Source: Alloactinosynnema sp. L-07
Lineage (GTDB): Bacteria > Actinomycetota > Actinomycetes > Mycobacteriales > Pseudonocardiaceae
Reading direction: 5' to 3'
Assembly: GCF_900070365.1 (NCBI RefSeq)
Contig: NZ_LN850107.1
Span: 4,836,001-4,900,000, forward strand
Length of the DNA stretch: 64,000 nucleotides
Of this stretch, positions 16,731 through 26,321 are shown piece by piece. A model generated the notes under the pieces. It made no database searches and was not told the DNA's origin. It saw only the letters and a program-made list of their open reading frames with translations. The position numbers and the translations under genes are program-made. Every line of letters begins with the position of its first letter. The stretch's first letter is position 1.

Positions 16731-18271
16731 GAGCGCCGCCGCCGGACCGCGTGCGGGTGGTTCGCGACCGGGACGAGGGTGTCGCGCCCTTCGACGGTCA
16801 AGGACACGTTCGGCCATTCCGCGGCCATCGCGTCGAGCCGGGAAAGGAACGTGTGGTCGACCAGGCGGGTGTCGCCGACGTCGACTACGACATCGGTGAC
16901 CTCGTCCTCGGCGCGCGCGACAGCTCGGCGAATCGGCAGCAGTGCGGGGAACACCGCCGCACCGTGGACCTTGAGACGCAGCACCGGTCCTGACCGCAGC
17001 GCGTCGACCCGAGGGCGCATGATCGCCGACACCGGGACTCCCCGCACCAGGTGCAAGAGGAGTTTGAGCGCCAGGCCCGCGGCGACCCCGATCAGGAGGT
17101 CGGTGAGCAGGGTGACCACCAGCGTCGTGACGAAGATGGCCACCTGGTCTCGGCCTGTTTCGGCGGCCCGGCGAAACTCGCGTGGCGCGGCAAGGCGGGC
17201 ACCCGTGTAGACCAGCATCGCCGCCAGGGCCGCCAGCGGAATCGTCTGGAGCACGCCGGGTATCAGCACCACCAGAAGCAGCAGGAACGCGCCGTGCGCG
17301 AAGTTGGACCAGCGCGAGGTCGCGCCCGCGTCGACATTGGCCTTGCTGCGAACGATCTCTGAGATCATCGGCAGCCCGCCGACCATGGACGACACCAGGT
17401 TCCCCGCGCCCAGGGCCAGCAGATCGCGGTTGAGGTCGGACGCGCGGCGAGCGGGATCCATGCCGTCGACCGCGATCACCGTCAGGGTGGACTCGATGGA
17501 ACCGATCAAGGCGAACATGACGATGTACTGGATGGACGTCGCGCTGAGGATGTGGCTGAAGTCGGGGAAGGCGACCGCGTCGAGCAGCGAGCCGGGAAGC
17601 TGGACCAGCCGCGACGGCTCCACGTTCAGTAGCAGCCCCAACGGAATCGCGACGGCCACCACCAGGAGCGGCGCGGGCACCGATCGCACCCGGCGCAGCA
17701 TCGGTATCGCGACCATGATGACCACGCCGATCAGCCCGATGAGCAGAGCCTTTCCGTCCGCTCGGAGCAAGGAGTGGGGGATCTCGGCCAGCAGGCCAAG
17801 GGGATGCTGGGACACCGGCGTGACACCGGCGAGCACGTGCACCTGTTTGGCGATGATCAGCACACCGATCGCGGCCAGCATTCCGTGCACCACCGATGGC
17901 GACAGGATCAGACCGACCGTGGCCACCCGCGCGAAGGCGAATACGATCTGCAGTGCCGCGGCCACGACTCCGACCGCGAGCGCCCTGCGGTAGCCGGCCA
18001 CCATGTCACCCTGGCCCAGTTCGGTGACCGCCCCGATCGCGATGACGATGAGCCCGGCGGCCGGGCCCTTGATGGTCAGGCGGGCGCTGCCGAACAGACT
18101 CACGACGACGCCCCCGATGATCGCCGTCATCACCCCGGCGATCGGCGGAAAGCCGCTGGCCACGGCGATCCCCAATGACAACGGCAGGGCGATGAGCGAG
18201 ACCAGGAATCCTGATCTCGCATCAGCCAGGTATCGGTTTCCGCCCGATTTCGGGCGCGCGGCAACAGTCAT
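16727..18271 (-). CDS. SulP family inorganic anion transporter with STAS domain
   Basis: 514 residues. The N-terminal SulP core (about 25-400) starts with SGFLVSLIALPLSLGIAVASGFPP and contains the inverted-repeat membrane domain; the C-terminal 90 residues (VLRLKVHGAAVFPALL onward) form a STAS domain. Family members carry sulfate, bicarbonate (BicA) or other anions. Being first in an operon with dabA and dabB makes bicarbonate the most likely substrate, but this is inference from context. ATG 18271 follows GAGGAC. The final TGA overlaps the dabA GTG, so all four operon genes are translationally linked. Confidence 0.88.
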   Translation of the reverse strand: MTVAARPKSGGNRYLADARSGFLVSLIALPLSLGIAVASGFPPIAGVMTAIIGGVVVSLFGSARLTIKGPAAGLIVIAIGAVTELGQGDMVAGYRRALAVGVVAAALQIVFAFARVATVGLILSPSVVHGMLAAIGVLIIAKQVHVLAGVTPVSQHPLGLLAEIPHSLLRADGKALLIGLIGVVIMVAIPMLRRVRSVPAPLLVVAVAIPLGLLLNVEPSRLVQLPGSLLDAVAFPDFSHILSATSIQYIVMFALIGSIESTLTVIAVDGMDPARRASDLNRDLLALGAGNLVSSMVGGLPMISEIVRSKANVDAGATSRWSNFAHGAFLLLLVVLIPGVLQTIPLAALAAMLVYTGARLAAPREFRRAAETGRDQVAIFVTTLVVTLLTDLLIGVAAGLALKLLLHLVRGVPVSAIMRPRVDALRSGPVLRLKVHGAAVFPALLPIRRAVARAEDEVTDVVVDVGDTRLVDHTFLSRLDAMAAEWPNVSLTVEGRDTLVPVANHPHAVRRRRS

Positions 18272-18430
18272 CGACAGTCCTCACCCAGAGGCGCGTCACA
18301 ATTTCCGCACACCACAGGCGGATCTGACGCGAATATTAGGGATAGTTGCGGTAGAAATGGGATCTCACGTGGCACCCCAGGCCACTCTCCGCGTCTACCT
18401 GACTAAATTGATCGCTCTCATGATTAGCCG

Positions 18431-18459
18431 ATCATGGCGACCGCCTCTTGCACTGTCAA
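18431..18459 (-). promoter_or_regulatory. Promoter of the sulP-dabA-dabB operon
   Basis: On the minus strand TTGACA (18459-18454) and CATGAT (18436-18431) are spaced by 17 nt, the best sigma-70-type promoter in the window. It predicts a 5' leader of about 150 nt before ATG 18271. The 383-nt gap 18272-18654 is noticeably richer in A+T than its surroundings and holds no gene; it also has a small GTGGC/GCCAC hairpin at 18370-18386. Confidence 0.65.
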
Positions 18460-18654
18460 GAGAACAGAATTCGGGACTTGTTCACCGCAATCCCATTTGA
18501 CAATGTTCCATGCCGCGACGTTATATACCGACATTTCCACTCAAACTCGACAAAAGCCGTCGACCGAACTCCAGTCGCCGCCTTGCTCGATCCACCGACC
18601 GACGACGTTCCCGGCGATCCCTTCCCGGCCACGCGGCTGACCTACGCCCGATGG

Positions 18655-19794
18655 CTAGCGCGCGCGCTCCCCCGCCCGCCAGACGGCCCAGGTGAGGGGC
18701 ACGCCCGGTCGGTAGGCCAGGTGGGTGGCCGATGGCGCGTTGAGAACGTGCAGGTCAGCGCGGGCGCCGACCCGGATGACGCCGATGTCGTCGCGGCGGA
18801 GGGCCTTGGCGCCTGACCAGGTGGCGGCGCGGATGGCTTCGGCGACCGACATTCGCATCTGAAGGACCGCAGTGGTGACGCAGTAGGCCATCGAGGACGT
18901 GTAGGACGAGCCGGGATTGCAGTTGGAGGCCAAGGCGACCGTGGCCCCCGCGTCCAGCAGCGCTCGGGCGTCAGGCAGCGGTTGGCGCGTCGAGAGGTCG
19001 CACGCGGGCAGGAGCGTGGCCACCGTGTCCGATGACGCCAGAGCGTCCACATCGGACTTTGTCAGGTACGTGCAGTGGTCGACGCTGGCCGCGCCGAGTT
19101 CGACCGCCAGGCGTACGCCGGGGCCGGGGCCGAGCTGGTTGCCGTGGACGCGCAGGCCGAGGCCCTTGGCGGCGGCGGCTTCGAGTACCGCGCGGGACTG
19201 GGCCTCGTCGAAAGCGCCCGTCTCGCAGAAGACGTCGGCCCAGCCCACGTAAGGGGCGACGGCATCGAGCATCGGGCCGTTGACCAGGTCCACATAGGAC
19301 TGCGGGTCGGCGCCGGGTGGGACGAGGTGGGCGCCGAGGAAGGTGACCTCGTCGGCGTGTTCGGCGGCGATGCGGGCGGAGCGGACCTCGTCCTCAACGG
19401 TCAGGCCGTAGCCCGTCTTGGTCTCGACGTACGTGGTCCCCTGCGCCACGGCCTCGGCGATGTGCCCGCGCAAGCCCGCTGCCAGTTCGTCGTCGGTGGC
19501 CGCGCGGGTGGCGCCGACGGTGACGGCGATGCCGCCCGCGGTGTACGGCTCGCCCGCCATCCTGGCCCGGAACTCCTCGGTCCGGTCGCCCGCGAACACC
19601 AGGTGGGTATGGCTGTCGACCCACCCCGGAAGCACCGCGCGCCCCTCGACGTCGACTCGCTCGTCGGCGTCTGGTGCCGACGCCGCCTGACCGACCCAGG
19701 CGATCCGGTCGCCGTCGATGACCACAGCGGCGTCGGTGCGGGCGTCGCCGTCGTTGGTGGTGAGTTCGCCGATGCCGGTCACCAGAATACTCAC
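18655..19794 (-). CDS. hutI: Imidazolonepropionase
   Basis: 379 residues from GTG 19794, overlapping the hutF stop as GTGA. An amidohydrolase-superfamily enzyme: the metal motif [12 protein letters not shown], then [10 protein letters not shown] and VDHCTYL carry the further histidines, and ASNCNPGSS the C-terminal loop. It hydrolyses 4-imidazolone-5-propanoate to N-formimino-L-glutamate, step three of histidine degradation, in the cytosol. It is the last gene of the hut operon. The length fits the family (about 380-410). No clear terminator follows before 18642. Confidence 0.92.
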   Translation of the reverse strand: MSILVTGIGELTTNDGDARTDAAVVIDGDRIAWVGQAASAPDADERVDVEGRAVLPGWVDSHTHLVFAGDRTEEFRARMAGEPYTAGGIAVTVGATRAATDDELAAGLRGHIAEAVAQGTTYVETKTGYGLTVEDEVRSARIAAEHADEVTFLGAHLVPPGADPQSYVDLVNGPMLDAVAPYVGWADVFCETGAFDEAQSRAVLEAAAAKGLGLRVHGNQLGPGPGVRLAVELGAASVDHCTYLTKSDVDALASSDTVATLLPACDLSTRQPLPDARALLDAGATVALASNCNPGSSYTSSMAYCVTTAVLQMRMSVAEAIRAATWSGAKALRRDDIGVIRVGARADLHVLNAPSATHLAYRPGVPLTWAVWRAGERAR

Positions 19795-21092
19795 GACCAC
19801 AGCCCTTCGATCGCCTTGCCCAGCATCGCCCCGACATCGCCCAACCGGTGCACGCCGCCGCTGACGACGACCCGGCCGCCCACCACCACGGTGTCCACAT
19901 CGGACGCGGTGGCGGCCAGCATCACCTGCCCCGGCAGACATCCAGCCGTCCGGACCGTGTCCAGCCGCACGGCGACGAGGTCAGCTGGGGCGCCGACCTC
20001 GATCCGGCCGCCGTCCCAGCCCAGACTCGCGTGTCCCGCCGAGGTCAGCGCGGTCACCAGTTCGTCAGGGCTCAGCCTGCCCCGCTGTCCAGTGCGCAGC
20101 CGCTCGCCATGCTCGACCGACCGAGCCTCGGTCAGCGGGTCCACCACCGCGTGCTGGTCGCTGCCCAGCGACAGCGGCGAACCGGCGTCGAGGAGTTCGC
20201 GGGCGGGGCCGATCCCGTCGGCGAGGTCGCCCTCGGTGGTCGGACAGAAGCAAGCCCCGGTTCCCGAGCCGCCGAGCAGGCCGATGTCGCCCGCGGTGAG
20301 GTGGGTGGCGTGCACGGCCGTGGTGCGGGGGCCGAGGACGCCCGCGTCGGCCAGCAGTTCGGTCGGGGTCCGGCCGTAGGCGACCAGACAGGCTTCGTTC
20401 TCGGCGGGCTGCTCGGACAGATGGACGTGCAGCGGGCCCTCGACCTGGGCGACTTCAGCCAGGGACTCCCGGGGCACCGCCCGCACCGAGTGGATCGCCG
20501 ACCCGATCCGGGTGGTCGCGTCCGGCCGCAGGCCCGCGACCCGCTCCGCCCAGGCGCCCGCGGTCCCGTCGCTGAATCGCAGTTGCTCGGCCGACACCGG
20601 CGTGTCGATGCCGCCCGCGAGGTAGCAGGTGTCGAGCAGGGTGATCCTGATCCCGGCGTCCCGCGCGGCCTCGACCAACGCGACCCCCATCGCGTTGGGA
20701 TCGGCGTAGCGGCGGCCACCGGGAGCGTGGTGCAGGTAGTGGAACTCGCCGACACAAGTGATGCCCGCGAGCGCCATCTCGGCGTAGACGGCGCGGGCGA
20801 GGGTCAGATAGGTGTCGGGATCGAGCTTGCCCGCCAACGCGTACATGCGCTCGCGCCACGTCCAGAACGTGCCTCCGTCGCCGTGTGTGCGCCCCCGCAA
20901 GGCCCGATGGAAGGCATGCGAGTGCGCGTTGGCGAAGCCGGGGAACACCAGCCCGGGCAGGGCGGTCGCACCGGTCGGCGCTGTGTCGGCAGCCGTCACA
21001 GCGCCGACCGTGCCATCCTCGGCGACGGTGACGAGGACACCTCGGGCGATGCCGCCGGTCAGCCAGGCATGTTCGCACCAGTAAGTAATCAT
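19791..21092 (-). CDS. hutF: Formimidoylglutamate deiminase
   Basis: 433 residues from ATG 21092, which overlaps the upstream stop as ATGA. An amidohydrolase/ATZ-TRZ-like metalloenzyme: [15 protein letters not shown] holds the HxH metal pair, [16 protein letters not shown] and AVHATHLT the next histidines, and [10 protein letters not shown] the catalytic Asp. It converts N-formimino-L-glutamate to N-formyl-L-glutamate plus ammonia, the route in which a separate hydrolase then releases formate. An Arg-rich upstream extension of the frame is not coding. Its presence with an M20 hydrolase instead of HutG defines the variant pathway here. Confidence 0.9.
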   Translation of the reverse strand: MITYWCEHAWLTGGIARGVLVTVAEDGTVGAVTAADTAPTGATALPGLVFPGFANAHSHAFHRALRGRTHGDGGTFWTWRERMYALAGKLDPDTYLTLARAVYAEMALAGITCVGEFHYLHHAPGGRRYADPNAMGVALVEAARDAGIRITLLDTCYLAGGIDTPVSAEQLRFSDGTAGAWAERVAGLRPDATTRIGSAIHSVRAVPRESLAEVAQVEGPLHVHLSEQPAENEACLVAYGRTPTELLADAGVLGPRTTAVHATHLTAGDIGLLGGSGTGACFCPTTEGDLADGIGPARELLDAGSPLSLGSDQHAVVDPLTEARSVEHGERLRTGQRGRLSPDELVTALTSAGHASLGWDGGRIEVGAPADLVAVRLDTVRTAGCLPGQVMLAATASDVDTVVVGGRVVVSGGVHRLGDVGAMLGKAIEGLWS

Positions 21093-22273
21093 TGGGCTAG
21101 ATGTTCCAGCACATCGGCCAGCGCCGCCGACCCGGCCGCGCAATCGGCTGGTTCGGCGAATTCCTGCGGTGCGTGGCTGACGCCGGTCGGGTTGCGCACG
21201 AACAGCATCGCGGTCGGGACGTGCGCGGCGAGGATCCCCGCGTCGTGGCCCGCCCCGGTCGGCAGCGCGGGGACACCGCCCAGGCAGGCGGCGAGGTCGT
21301 CGCGCAGGACCGGGTCGAAGTGGACAGTGTCCCCATAGGACTCTTCGGTGACCGTGAGCTCGCAGCCCTCGGCGAGCGCTGCGGCCTGGGCCGCGGCGGT
21401 GATGTCGGCGACCACGGCCCGAGTGCGTGGGGTGTCGTCGGCACGGGCGTCGAGCCAGAGCGTGACCGAGGAGGCGATCACGTTGGTGCCGCCCGGGTTG
21501 GGGACGATCCGGCCCACCGTGGCCCTGGCGCCCGCGACCGCGGCCTTGCGGGTCGCGGCGATGGTCATCGCGGCGGGGAGCATCGGGTCGCGGCGGTCGC
21601 CCATCATGGTCGCGCCCGCGTGGTTGCCCTCGCCGGTGAACGTGAACCGCCAGCGGCCGTGCGCCAGGATCGAGCTCGCCACGCCGACCGGGGCGGCCAG
21701 GTCGACCAGCCCCCGGCCTTGCTCCACGTGCAGTTCCACGAACGTGCCGATCCGGCCGAGTCCGACCGGGTCCCGGCCGAGCCCAGCCGGGTCCAGCCCG
21801 GCCGACCGCACCGCGTCGGCGAGGGTGACGCCGTCGGGGTCGGTCAGGCGGCGGGCCTTGTCCGGGTCGAGCGCGCCGGTCATGAGCCGGGAGCCGAGGC
21901 ACGCGACGCCGAAGCGGCCGCCCTCCTCCTCCGGGAACACGGCGATGGCCAGCGGCTTGCCCGGCGTGAAGCCGCGGGCGCGCAGCAGGTCCACCGCCTC
22001 CAGCGCCGACGTGACGCCGAGCGGGCCGTCGAACGCGCCCCCGCCCGGCACCGAGTCCAGGTGGCTACCGGTGACGATCGCACGGTCGCCGGGCGCTCCC
22101 CACCACGCCCACAGCGTGCCGTTGCGGTCGGTCTCGACGGCCAATCCCCGTGCCTGCGCCTCGGCGACGAACCAGGAGCGCAGCTCCAGTTCCACCGGGT
22201 CGAACCCGTGCCGCGAGTAGCCGCCGCGCCGCTGGTCGACGCCGACGTCGGCGATGGCGTCGAGCAGGCTCAC
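21089..22273 (-). CDS. M20 family amidohydrolase (allantoate amidohydrolase-like), probable N-formylglutamate deformylase
   Basis: 394 residues, GTG start overlapping the hutU stop as GTGA. The M20 dizinc motifs are clear: [20 protein letters not shown] (His and Asp), [10 protein letters not shown] (Glu pair), ELHVEQG (His) and a C-terminal SHAPQEF histidine. The family hydrolyses N-carbamoyl or ureido groups (allantoate, ureidoglycolate, N-carbamoyl amino acids). No allantoin gene is nearby. Its position between hutU and hutF in a gene set that lacks hutG suggests it hydrolyses N-formyl-L-glutamate to glutamate and formate; this reaction is inferred. The family call is firm, the substrate is not. 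Confidence 0.82.
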   Translation of the reverse strand: MSLLDAIADVGVDQRRGGYSRHGFDPVELELRSWFVAEAQARGLAVETDRNGTLWAWWGAPGDRAIVTGSHLDSVPGGGAFDGPLGVTSALEAVDLLRARGFTPGKPLAIAVFPEEEGGRFGVACLGSRLMTGALDPDKARRLTDPDGVTLADAVRSAGLDPAGLGRDPVGLGRIGTFVELHVEQGRGLVDLAAPVGVASSILAHGRWRFTFTGEGNHAGATMMGDRRDPMLPAAMTIAATRKAAVAGARATVGRIVPNPGGTNVIASSVTLWLDARADDTPRTRAVVADITAAAQAAALAEGCELTVTEESYGDTVHFDPVLRDDLAACLGGVPALPTGAGHDAGILAAHVPTAMLFVRNPTGVSHAPQEFAEPADCAAGSAALADVLEHLAQ

Positions 22274-23925
22274 GAACGCGCCATCGGAACGACGACACCG
22301 CGTTCGGCGGCGATCTCGTCGGCGCGGGAGTACCCGGCGTCCACGTGCCGGATGACGCCCATGGCCGGGTCGTTGGTGAGGACGCGCTCGATCTTCTGAC
22401 CGGCCAGCGGCGTGCCGTCGGCGACGCAGACCTGGCCCGCGTGGATCGAGCGGCCGATGCCGACGCCGCCGCCGTGGTGGATCGACACCCAGCTCGCCCC
22501 GGAAGCGGTGTTGACCAGGGCGTTGAGCAGCGGCCAGTCGGCGATCGCGTCGGAGCCATCGGCCATCGCCTCGGTCTCGCGGTACGGGGAGGCGACCGAG
22601 CCGCAGTCGAGGTGGTCGCGGCCGATCACGACTGGCGCGGACAGCTCACCGGAGGCGACCATCTCGTTGAACCGCAGGCCCGCGAGGTGCCGTTCGCCGT
22701 AGCCGAGCCAGCAGATGCGCGCCGGAAGCCCCTGGAAGGCGACGCGCTCACTGGCCATGCGCATCCAGCGGGCCAGCGACTCGTTCTCCGGGAACAGCTC
22801 CAAGATCGCGCGGTCGGTGGCGGCGATGTCGGCCGGGTCGCCCGACAGCGCGGCCCAGCGGAACGGGCCCTTGCCCTCGCAGAACAACGGGCGGATGTAG
22901 GCGGGGACGAAGCCGGGGAAGTCGAACGCCCGCTCCAGGCCGCCCAGCTTGGCCTCGCCGCGGATGGAGTTGCCGTAGTCGAAGACCTCGGCGCCCTTGT
23001 CCATGAACCCGACCATCGCGCCGACGTGCTCAGCCATCGACTCGCGCGCGCGGTCGGTGAACTCGTCGGGCTTCTTGGCCGCGTAGTCCTGCCAGTCGGC
23101 CAGGTCGACCCCGCGCGGCAGGTAGGCCAGCGGGTCGTGCGCGGAGGTCTGGTCGGTGACGATGTCGATCTCGACGCCGCGGCGCAGCAGCTCCGGGAAC
23201 ACCTCGGCGGCGTTGCCGATCACGCCGACCGACAGCGGGCGCTTCTCCCGTTTGGCCTTCTCCACCCTGGCCACGGCGTCGTCGAGTGAGTCGGCGAGTT
23301 CGTCGAGGTAGCGGGTCTCGACGCGGCGGCGGGCGCGGTCGGGGTCGACCTCGACGCACAGCGCGACGCCGTCGTTCATGGTCACCGCGAGTGGCTGCGC
23401 GCCGCCCATGCCGCCGAGGCCCGCGGTCAGGGTCAGCGTGCCGCGCAGGGTGCCGCCGAAGCGCTTGGTGGCGACCGCGGCGAAGGTCTCGTAGGTGCCC
23501 TGGAGGATGCCCTGGGTGCCGATGTAGATCCACGAGCCCGCGGTCATCTGGCCGTACATGGTCAGGCCCTGGGCTTCGAGCTTGCGGAACTCCGGCCAGG
23601 TCGCCCAGTCGCCGACGAGGTTCGAGTTGGCGATGAGCACGCGCGGGGCCCACTCGTGGGTGCGCATGACGCCGACCGGCTTGCCGGACTGGACCAGCAG
23701 CGTCTCGTCCTCCGACAGTGTGGTCAGCTCGCGGGTGATGGCGTCGAAGCTGGCCCAGTTCCGCGCGGCTTTGCCGGTGCCGCCGTAGACGACGAGGTCG
23801 TCGGGACGCTCGGCGACGTCGGGGTCGAGGTTGTTGTGGAACATCCGCAGCGCGCCCTCGGTCTGCCAGTTGCGCGCGGTGAGAGTGGTGCCACGGGCGG
23901 CGCGGACAGGTCGAGCTGTGCTCAT
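22270..23925 (-). CDS. hutU: Urocanate hydratase
   Basis: 551 residues, the usual length. ATG 23925 overlaps the hutH stop as ATGA. Typical segments are [43 protein letters not shown] (NAD-binding glycine loop) and [18 protein letters not shown]. The enzyme uses tightly bound NAD+ to hydrate urocanate to 4-imidazolone-5-propanoate, step two of histidine degradation. It is the second gene of the hut operon. Confidence 0.95.
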   Translation of the reverse strand: MSTARPVRAARGTTLTARNWQTEGALRMFHNNLDPDVAERPDDLVVYGGTGKAARNWASFDAITRELTTLSEDETLLVQSGKPVGVMRTHEWAPRVLIANSNLVGDWATWPEFRKLEAQGLTMYGQMTAGSWIYIGTQGILQGTYETFAAVATKRFGGTLRGTLTLTAGLGGMGGAQPLAVTMNDGVALCVEVDPDRARRRVETRYLDELADSLDDAVARVEKAKREKRPLSVGVIGNAAEVFPELLRRGVEIDIVTDQTSAHDPLAYLPRGVDLADWQDYAAKKPDEFTDRARESMAEHVGAMVGFMDKGAEVFDYGNSIRGEAKLGGLERAFDFPGFVPAYIRPLFCEGKGPFRWAALSGDPADIAATDRAILELFPENESLARWMRMASERVAFQGLPARICWLGYGERHLAGLRFNEMVASGELSAPVVIGRDHLDCGSVASPYRETEAMADGSDAIADWPLLNALVNTASGASWVSIHHGGGVGIGRSIHAGQVCVADGTPLAGQKIERVLTNDPAMGVIRHVDAGYSRADEIAAERGVVVPMARS

Positions 23926-25457
23926 CGGGAAACCTTCCTGGTGATGGCGCGCATCAGGTCGCCGGAACGGATCAGCTCTTCGGCGGCGGCGATCTCGGGG
24001 GCGAGGTGGCGGTCGGGGCCGGGGCCTTCGACGTGCTCACGCAACGCGGCGACGGCCGCGGCGGTCGCGGGCGCGGGCTGGAGCGGTTTGCGCAGGTCAA
24101 GGGCCCGCGCGGCGGTCAGCAGCTCGATCGCCAGGACGGTCGTGAGCCCGTCGACGGCCTTGCGCAGCTTGCGCGCGGCCGACCAGCCCATCGAGACGTG
24201 GTCCTCCTGCATCGCGCTGCTCGGGATCGAGTCGACCGACGCGGGCACGGCCAGCCGCTTGAGCTCGGAGACGATCGCGGCCTGCGTGTACTGGGCGATC
24301 ATGTGGCCGGAGTCGACGCCGGGATCGTCGGCGAGGAACGGCGGCAGTCCGTGCGAGCGGGCGACGTCGAGCATCCGGTCGGTCCGCCGCTCGGCCATGC
24401 TGGCCACGTCGGCGACGGGGATGGCGAGGAAGTCGAGCACGTAGGCCACGGGCGCGCCGTGGAAGTTGCCGTTCGACTCGACCCGGCCGTCGGGCAGCAC
24501 CACCGGGTTGTCGATCGCGCTGGCCAACTCGCGGTCGGCCACGGTCTCGGCGTAGCCGACGGTGTCCCGCGCGGCGCCGTGGACCTGCGGGGAGCAGCGC
24601 AGCGAGTAGGCGTCCTGCACGCGGGTGCAGTCGGGGCCGCGGTGGCTCTCCACGATCGGCGACCCGGCCAGGAACCGGGCCATGTTCGCCGCGGAGATGC
24701 TCTGGCCGGGGTGCGGACGCAGGGCGTGCAGGTCGGGGGCGAACACGCGGTCGGTGCCCAGCAGCGCCTCGACGCTCATCGCGGCGGTCAGATCGGCGAT
24801 GTCGAGCAGGTGGCGCAGGTCGTCGGCGGCCAGGCACAGCATGCCGAGCATGCCGTCGGTGCCGTTGATCAGCGCCAGCCCTTCCTTCTCGGCCAGCTCG
24901 ACCGGGCTCACCTTCCGCTCGGCCATCACCTCGGCGGCGGGACGCAGGTCGCCGAGGCGGTCGCGCACCATGCCCTCGCCCATCAGCGCGAGCGCGATCG
25001 ACGAGAGCGGCGCGAGGTCACCGGAGCAGCCGAGCGAGCCGAACTCGTGCACGACGGGGTGGATGCGCTGGTTGAGCAGGCCGAGCAGGGTCTCCACAGT
25101 GGACTGGCGGACCCCTGTGCGGCCGGTGGCCAGGGTGCGCAGCCGCAGCAGCATCAGGGCCCGCACGACCTCCCGCTCGACCTCGGGGCCCGCGCCCGCG
25201 GCGTGCGAGCGGATCAGCGACCGCTGCAACTCGGCCCGCTTGTCCTGCGGGATGTGCCGGGTGGCCAGGGCGCCGAAGCCGGTGGAGATCCCGTAGGTCG
25301 GTTTCTCGGCGTTGGCCAACTCCTCGATGTGGGCCCGCGACTTCGCGACCGCGGCGAGCGCGTTCGCGGTGACCTCGACCCGCGCGGCGGTCCGCGCGAC
25401 CTTCACCACGTCCGCGCGGGTGAGCGGACCACCGTCGATCTGAACGAGTTCCAGCAT
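23922..25457 (-). CDS. hutH: Histidine ammonia-lyase
   Basis: 511 residues. It deaminates L-histidine to urocanate. The prosthetic 4-methylideneimidazole-5-one forms by cyclisation of a tripeptide, usually Ala-Ser-Gly; here the motif reads [13 protein letters not shown], so the triad is Cys144-Ser145-Gly146. The essential Ser and Gly are kept. Tyr54 ([11 protein letters not shown]) and the later QEDHVSMG motif are also conserved. First gene of a five-gene operon hutH-hutU-M20-hutF-hutI in which every junction overlaps by 4 nt. The divergent IclR gene and the palindrome 55 nt upstream indicate local control. Confidence 0.95.
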   Translation of the reverse strand: MLELVQIDGGPLTRADVVKVARTAARVEVTANALAAVAKSRAHIEELANAEKPTYGISTGFGALATRHIPQDKRAELQRSLIRSHAAGAGPEVEREVVRALMLLRLRTLATGRTGVRQSTVETLLGLLNQRIHPVVHEFGSLGCSGDLAPLSSIALALMGEGMVRDRLGDLRPAAEVMAERKVSPVELAEKEGLALINGTDGMLGMLCLAADDLRHLLDIADLTAAMSVEALLGTDRVFAPDLHALRPHPGQSISAANMARFLAGSPIVESHRGPDCTRVQDAYSLRCSPQVHGAARDTVGYAETVADRELASAIDNPVVLPDGRVESNGNFHGAPVAYVLDFLAIPVADVASMAERRTDRMLDVARSHGLPPFLADDPGVDSGHMIAQYTQAAIVSELKRLAVPASVDSIPSSAMQEDHVSMGWSAARKLRKAVDGLTTVLAIELLTAARALDLRKPLQPAPATAAAVAALREHVEGPGPDRHLAPEIAAAEELIRSGDLMRAITRKVSR

Positions 25458-25511
25458 GCGCCCATCTCAACGCGGGACGGGGGCGGGCACGAGGGGGGAT
25501 CGGGTGAGAGT

Positions 25512-25527
25512 GTCTGGTATTCCAGAC
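25512..25527. promoter_or_regulatory. Palindromic operator between hutH and the IclR gene
   Basis: GTCTGG-TATT-CCAGAC is a perfect inverted repeat (6-bp arms, 4-bp centre) located 55 nt upstream of hutH and 18 nt upstream of the IclR start. The size and the GGTATTCC core suit an IclR-type dimer, so it may control both divergent units. Binding is inferred. Confidence 0.6.
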
Positions 25528-25544
25528 GCGGGTACCTTGGGGGG

Positions 25545-26318
25545 ATGGGCGCCAGCAGCGATGTCCCGGCCCTCCGGCGCGGGCTGGCGGTGCTGCGGCT
25601 GCTCGCGGGCAAGGCCGGTCCGGTGACGGCGACGGCGGTGGCCCGGGAGCTGGGGCTGCCGCGGTCGACTACGTATCACCTGCTCGGCGAGCTGGCGGAG
25701 GCAGGCTTCGTCACGCATCTGCCCGAGGAGCGGCGGTATGGGCTGGGGGTGGCGGCGTTCGAGCTTGGGTCGGCGTACTTGCGGCACGACCCGCTGGAGC
25801 GGCTGGCGCGGCCGTTGTTGCGGCGGCTGATCGAGCGGACTGGGCACACGGCGCATCTGGGGGTCCTGCACGGCGGTGAGACGCTGTACTTGCTTCGGGA
25901 GCAGCCCGCGCATCCGCACACGGTGGTGACTGATGTGGGGGTTCGGCTGCCCGCACACCTGCCCGCGTCAGGTCGCGCGATCCTGGCGTACTTGCCTGCC
26001 GCGCAGGTCAGGGCCCTTTTTCCGACGCGAGCCAGTTTCGTACGGCGTACGGCGCGGGGGCCGGAGCACCTGCCCGCGCTGCGGGGGCTGCTGGCGGTCG
26101 AGAAGCGGCGGGGGTGGGCGGTGGAGGACGGGTACGTGACCGAGGGCTTCGCGTCGGTCGCCGCGGCCGTGTTCGACCACACCGGCCGCCCCACCGCCGC
26201 GATCAGCACAACCTTCCGCCACGTCTGCCCCGACGAGTGCGGCGAGACCTGGGCCGACCTCGCCAATGAGACGAGCCGCGCGGCCAGTGAACTGACCGCG
26301 CGGCTCGGGGGTCGCTGA
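25545..26318 (+). CDS. IclR family transcriptional regulator, probable hut regulator
   Basis: 257 residues from ATG 25545 (GGGGGG just upstream). The N-terminal winged helix-turn-helix (about residues 8-65, VTATAVARELGLPRSTTYHLLGELAEAGFV) is followed by the IclR effector domain, with the conserved LPAHLPASGRAILAYLP loop and EDGYVTEGFASVAAAVFD near the ligand pocket. It is divergent from hutH with a palindrome between, so histidine or urocanate is the likely effector; this is inference. Many in-frame upstream codons lie opposite hutH and are not part of the gene. It converges with the importer binding-protein gene, 3 nt apart. Confidence 0.88.
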   Translation: MGASSDVPALRRGLAVLRLLAGKAGPVTATAVARELGLPRSTTYHLLGELAEAGFVTHLPEERRYGLGVAAFELGSAYLRHDPLERLARPLLRRLIERTGHTAHLGVLHGGETLYLLREQPAHPHTVVTDVGVRLPAHLPASGRAILAYLPAAQVRALFPTRASFVRRTARGPEHLPALRGLLAVEKRRGWAVEDGYVTEGFASVAAAVFDHTGRPTAAISTTFRHVCPDECGETWADLANETSRAASELTARLGGR

Positions 26319-26321
26319 AAG

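Noticed and set aside
14610..17210. 866-codon plus-strand open frame opposite dabA and sulP
   Set aside because: No recognisable domain; dabA and sulP are unambiguous on the minus strand.
18642..18816. Small plus-strand frames at the end of hutI
   Set aside because: They overlap the hutI coding strand and have neither ribosome binding site nor family motif.
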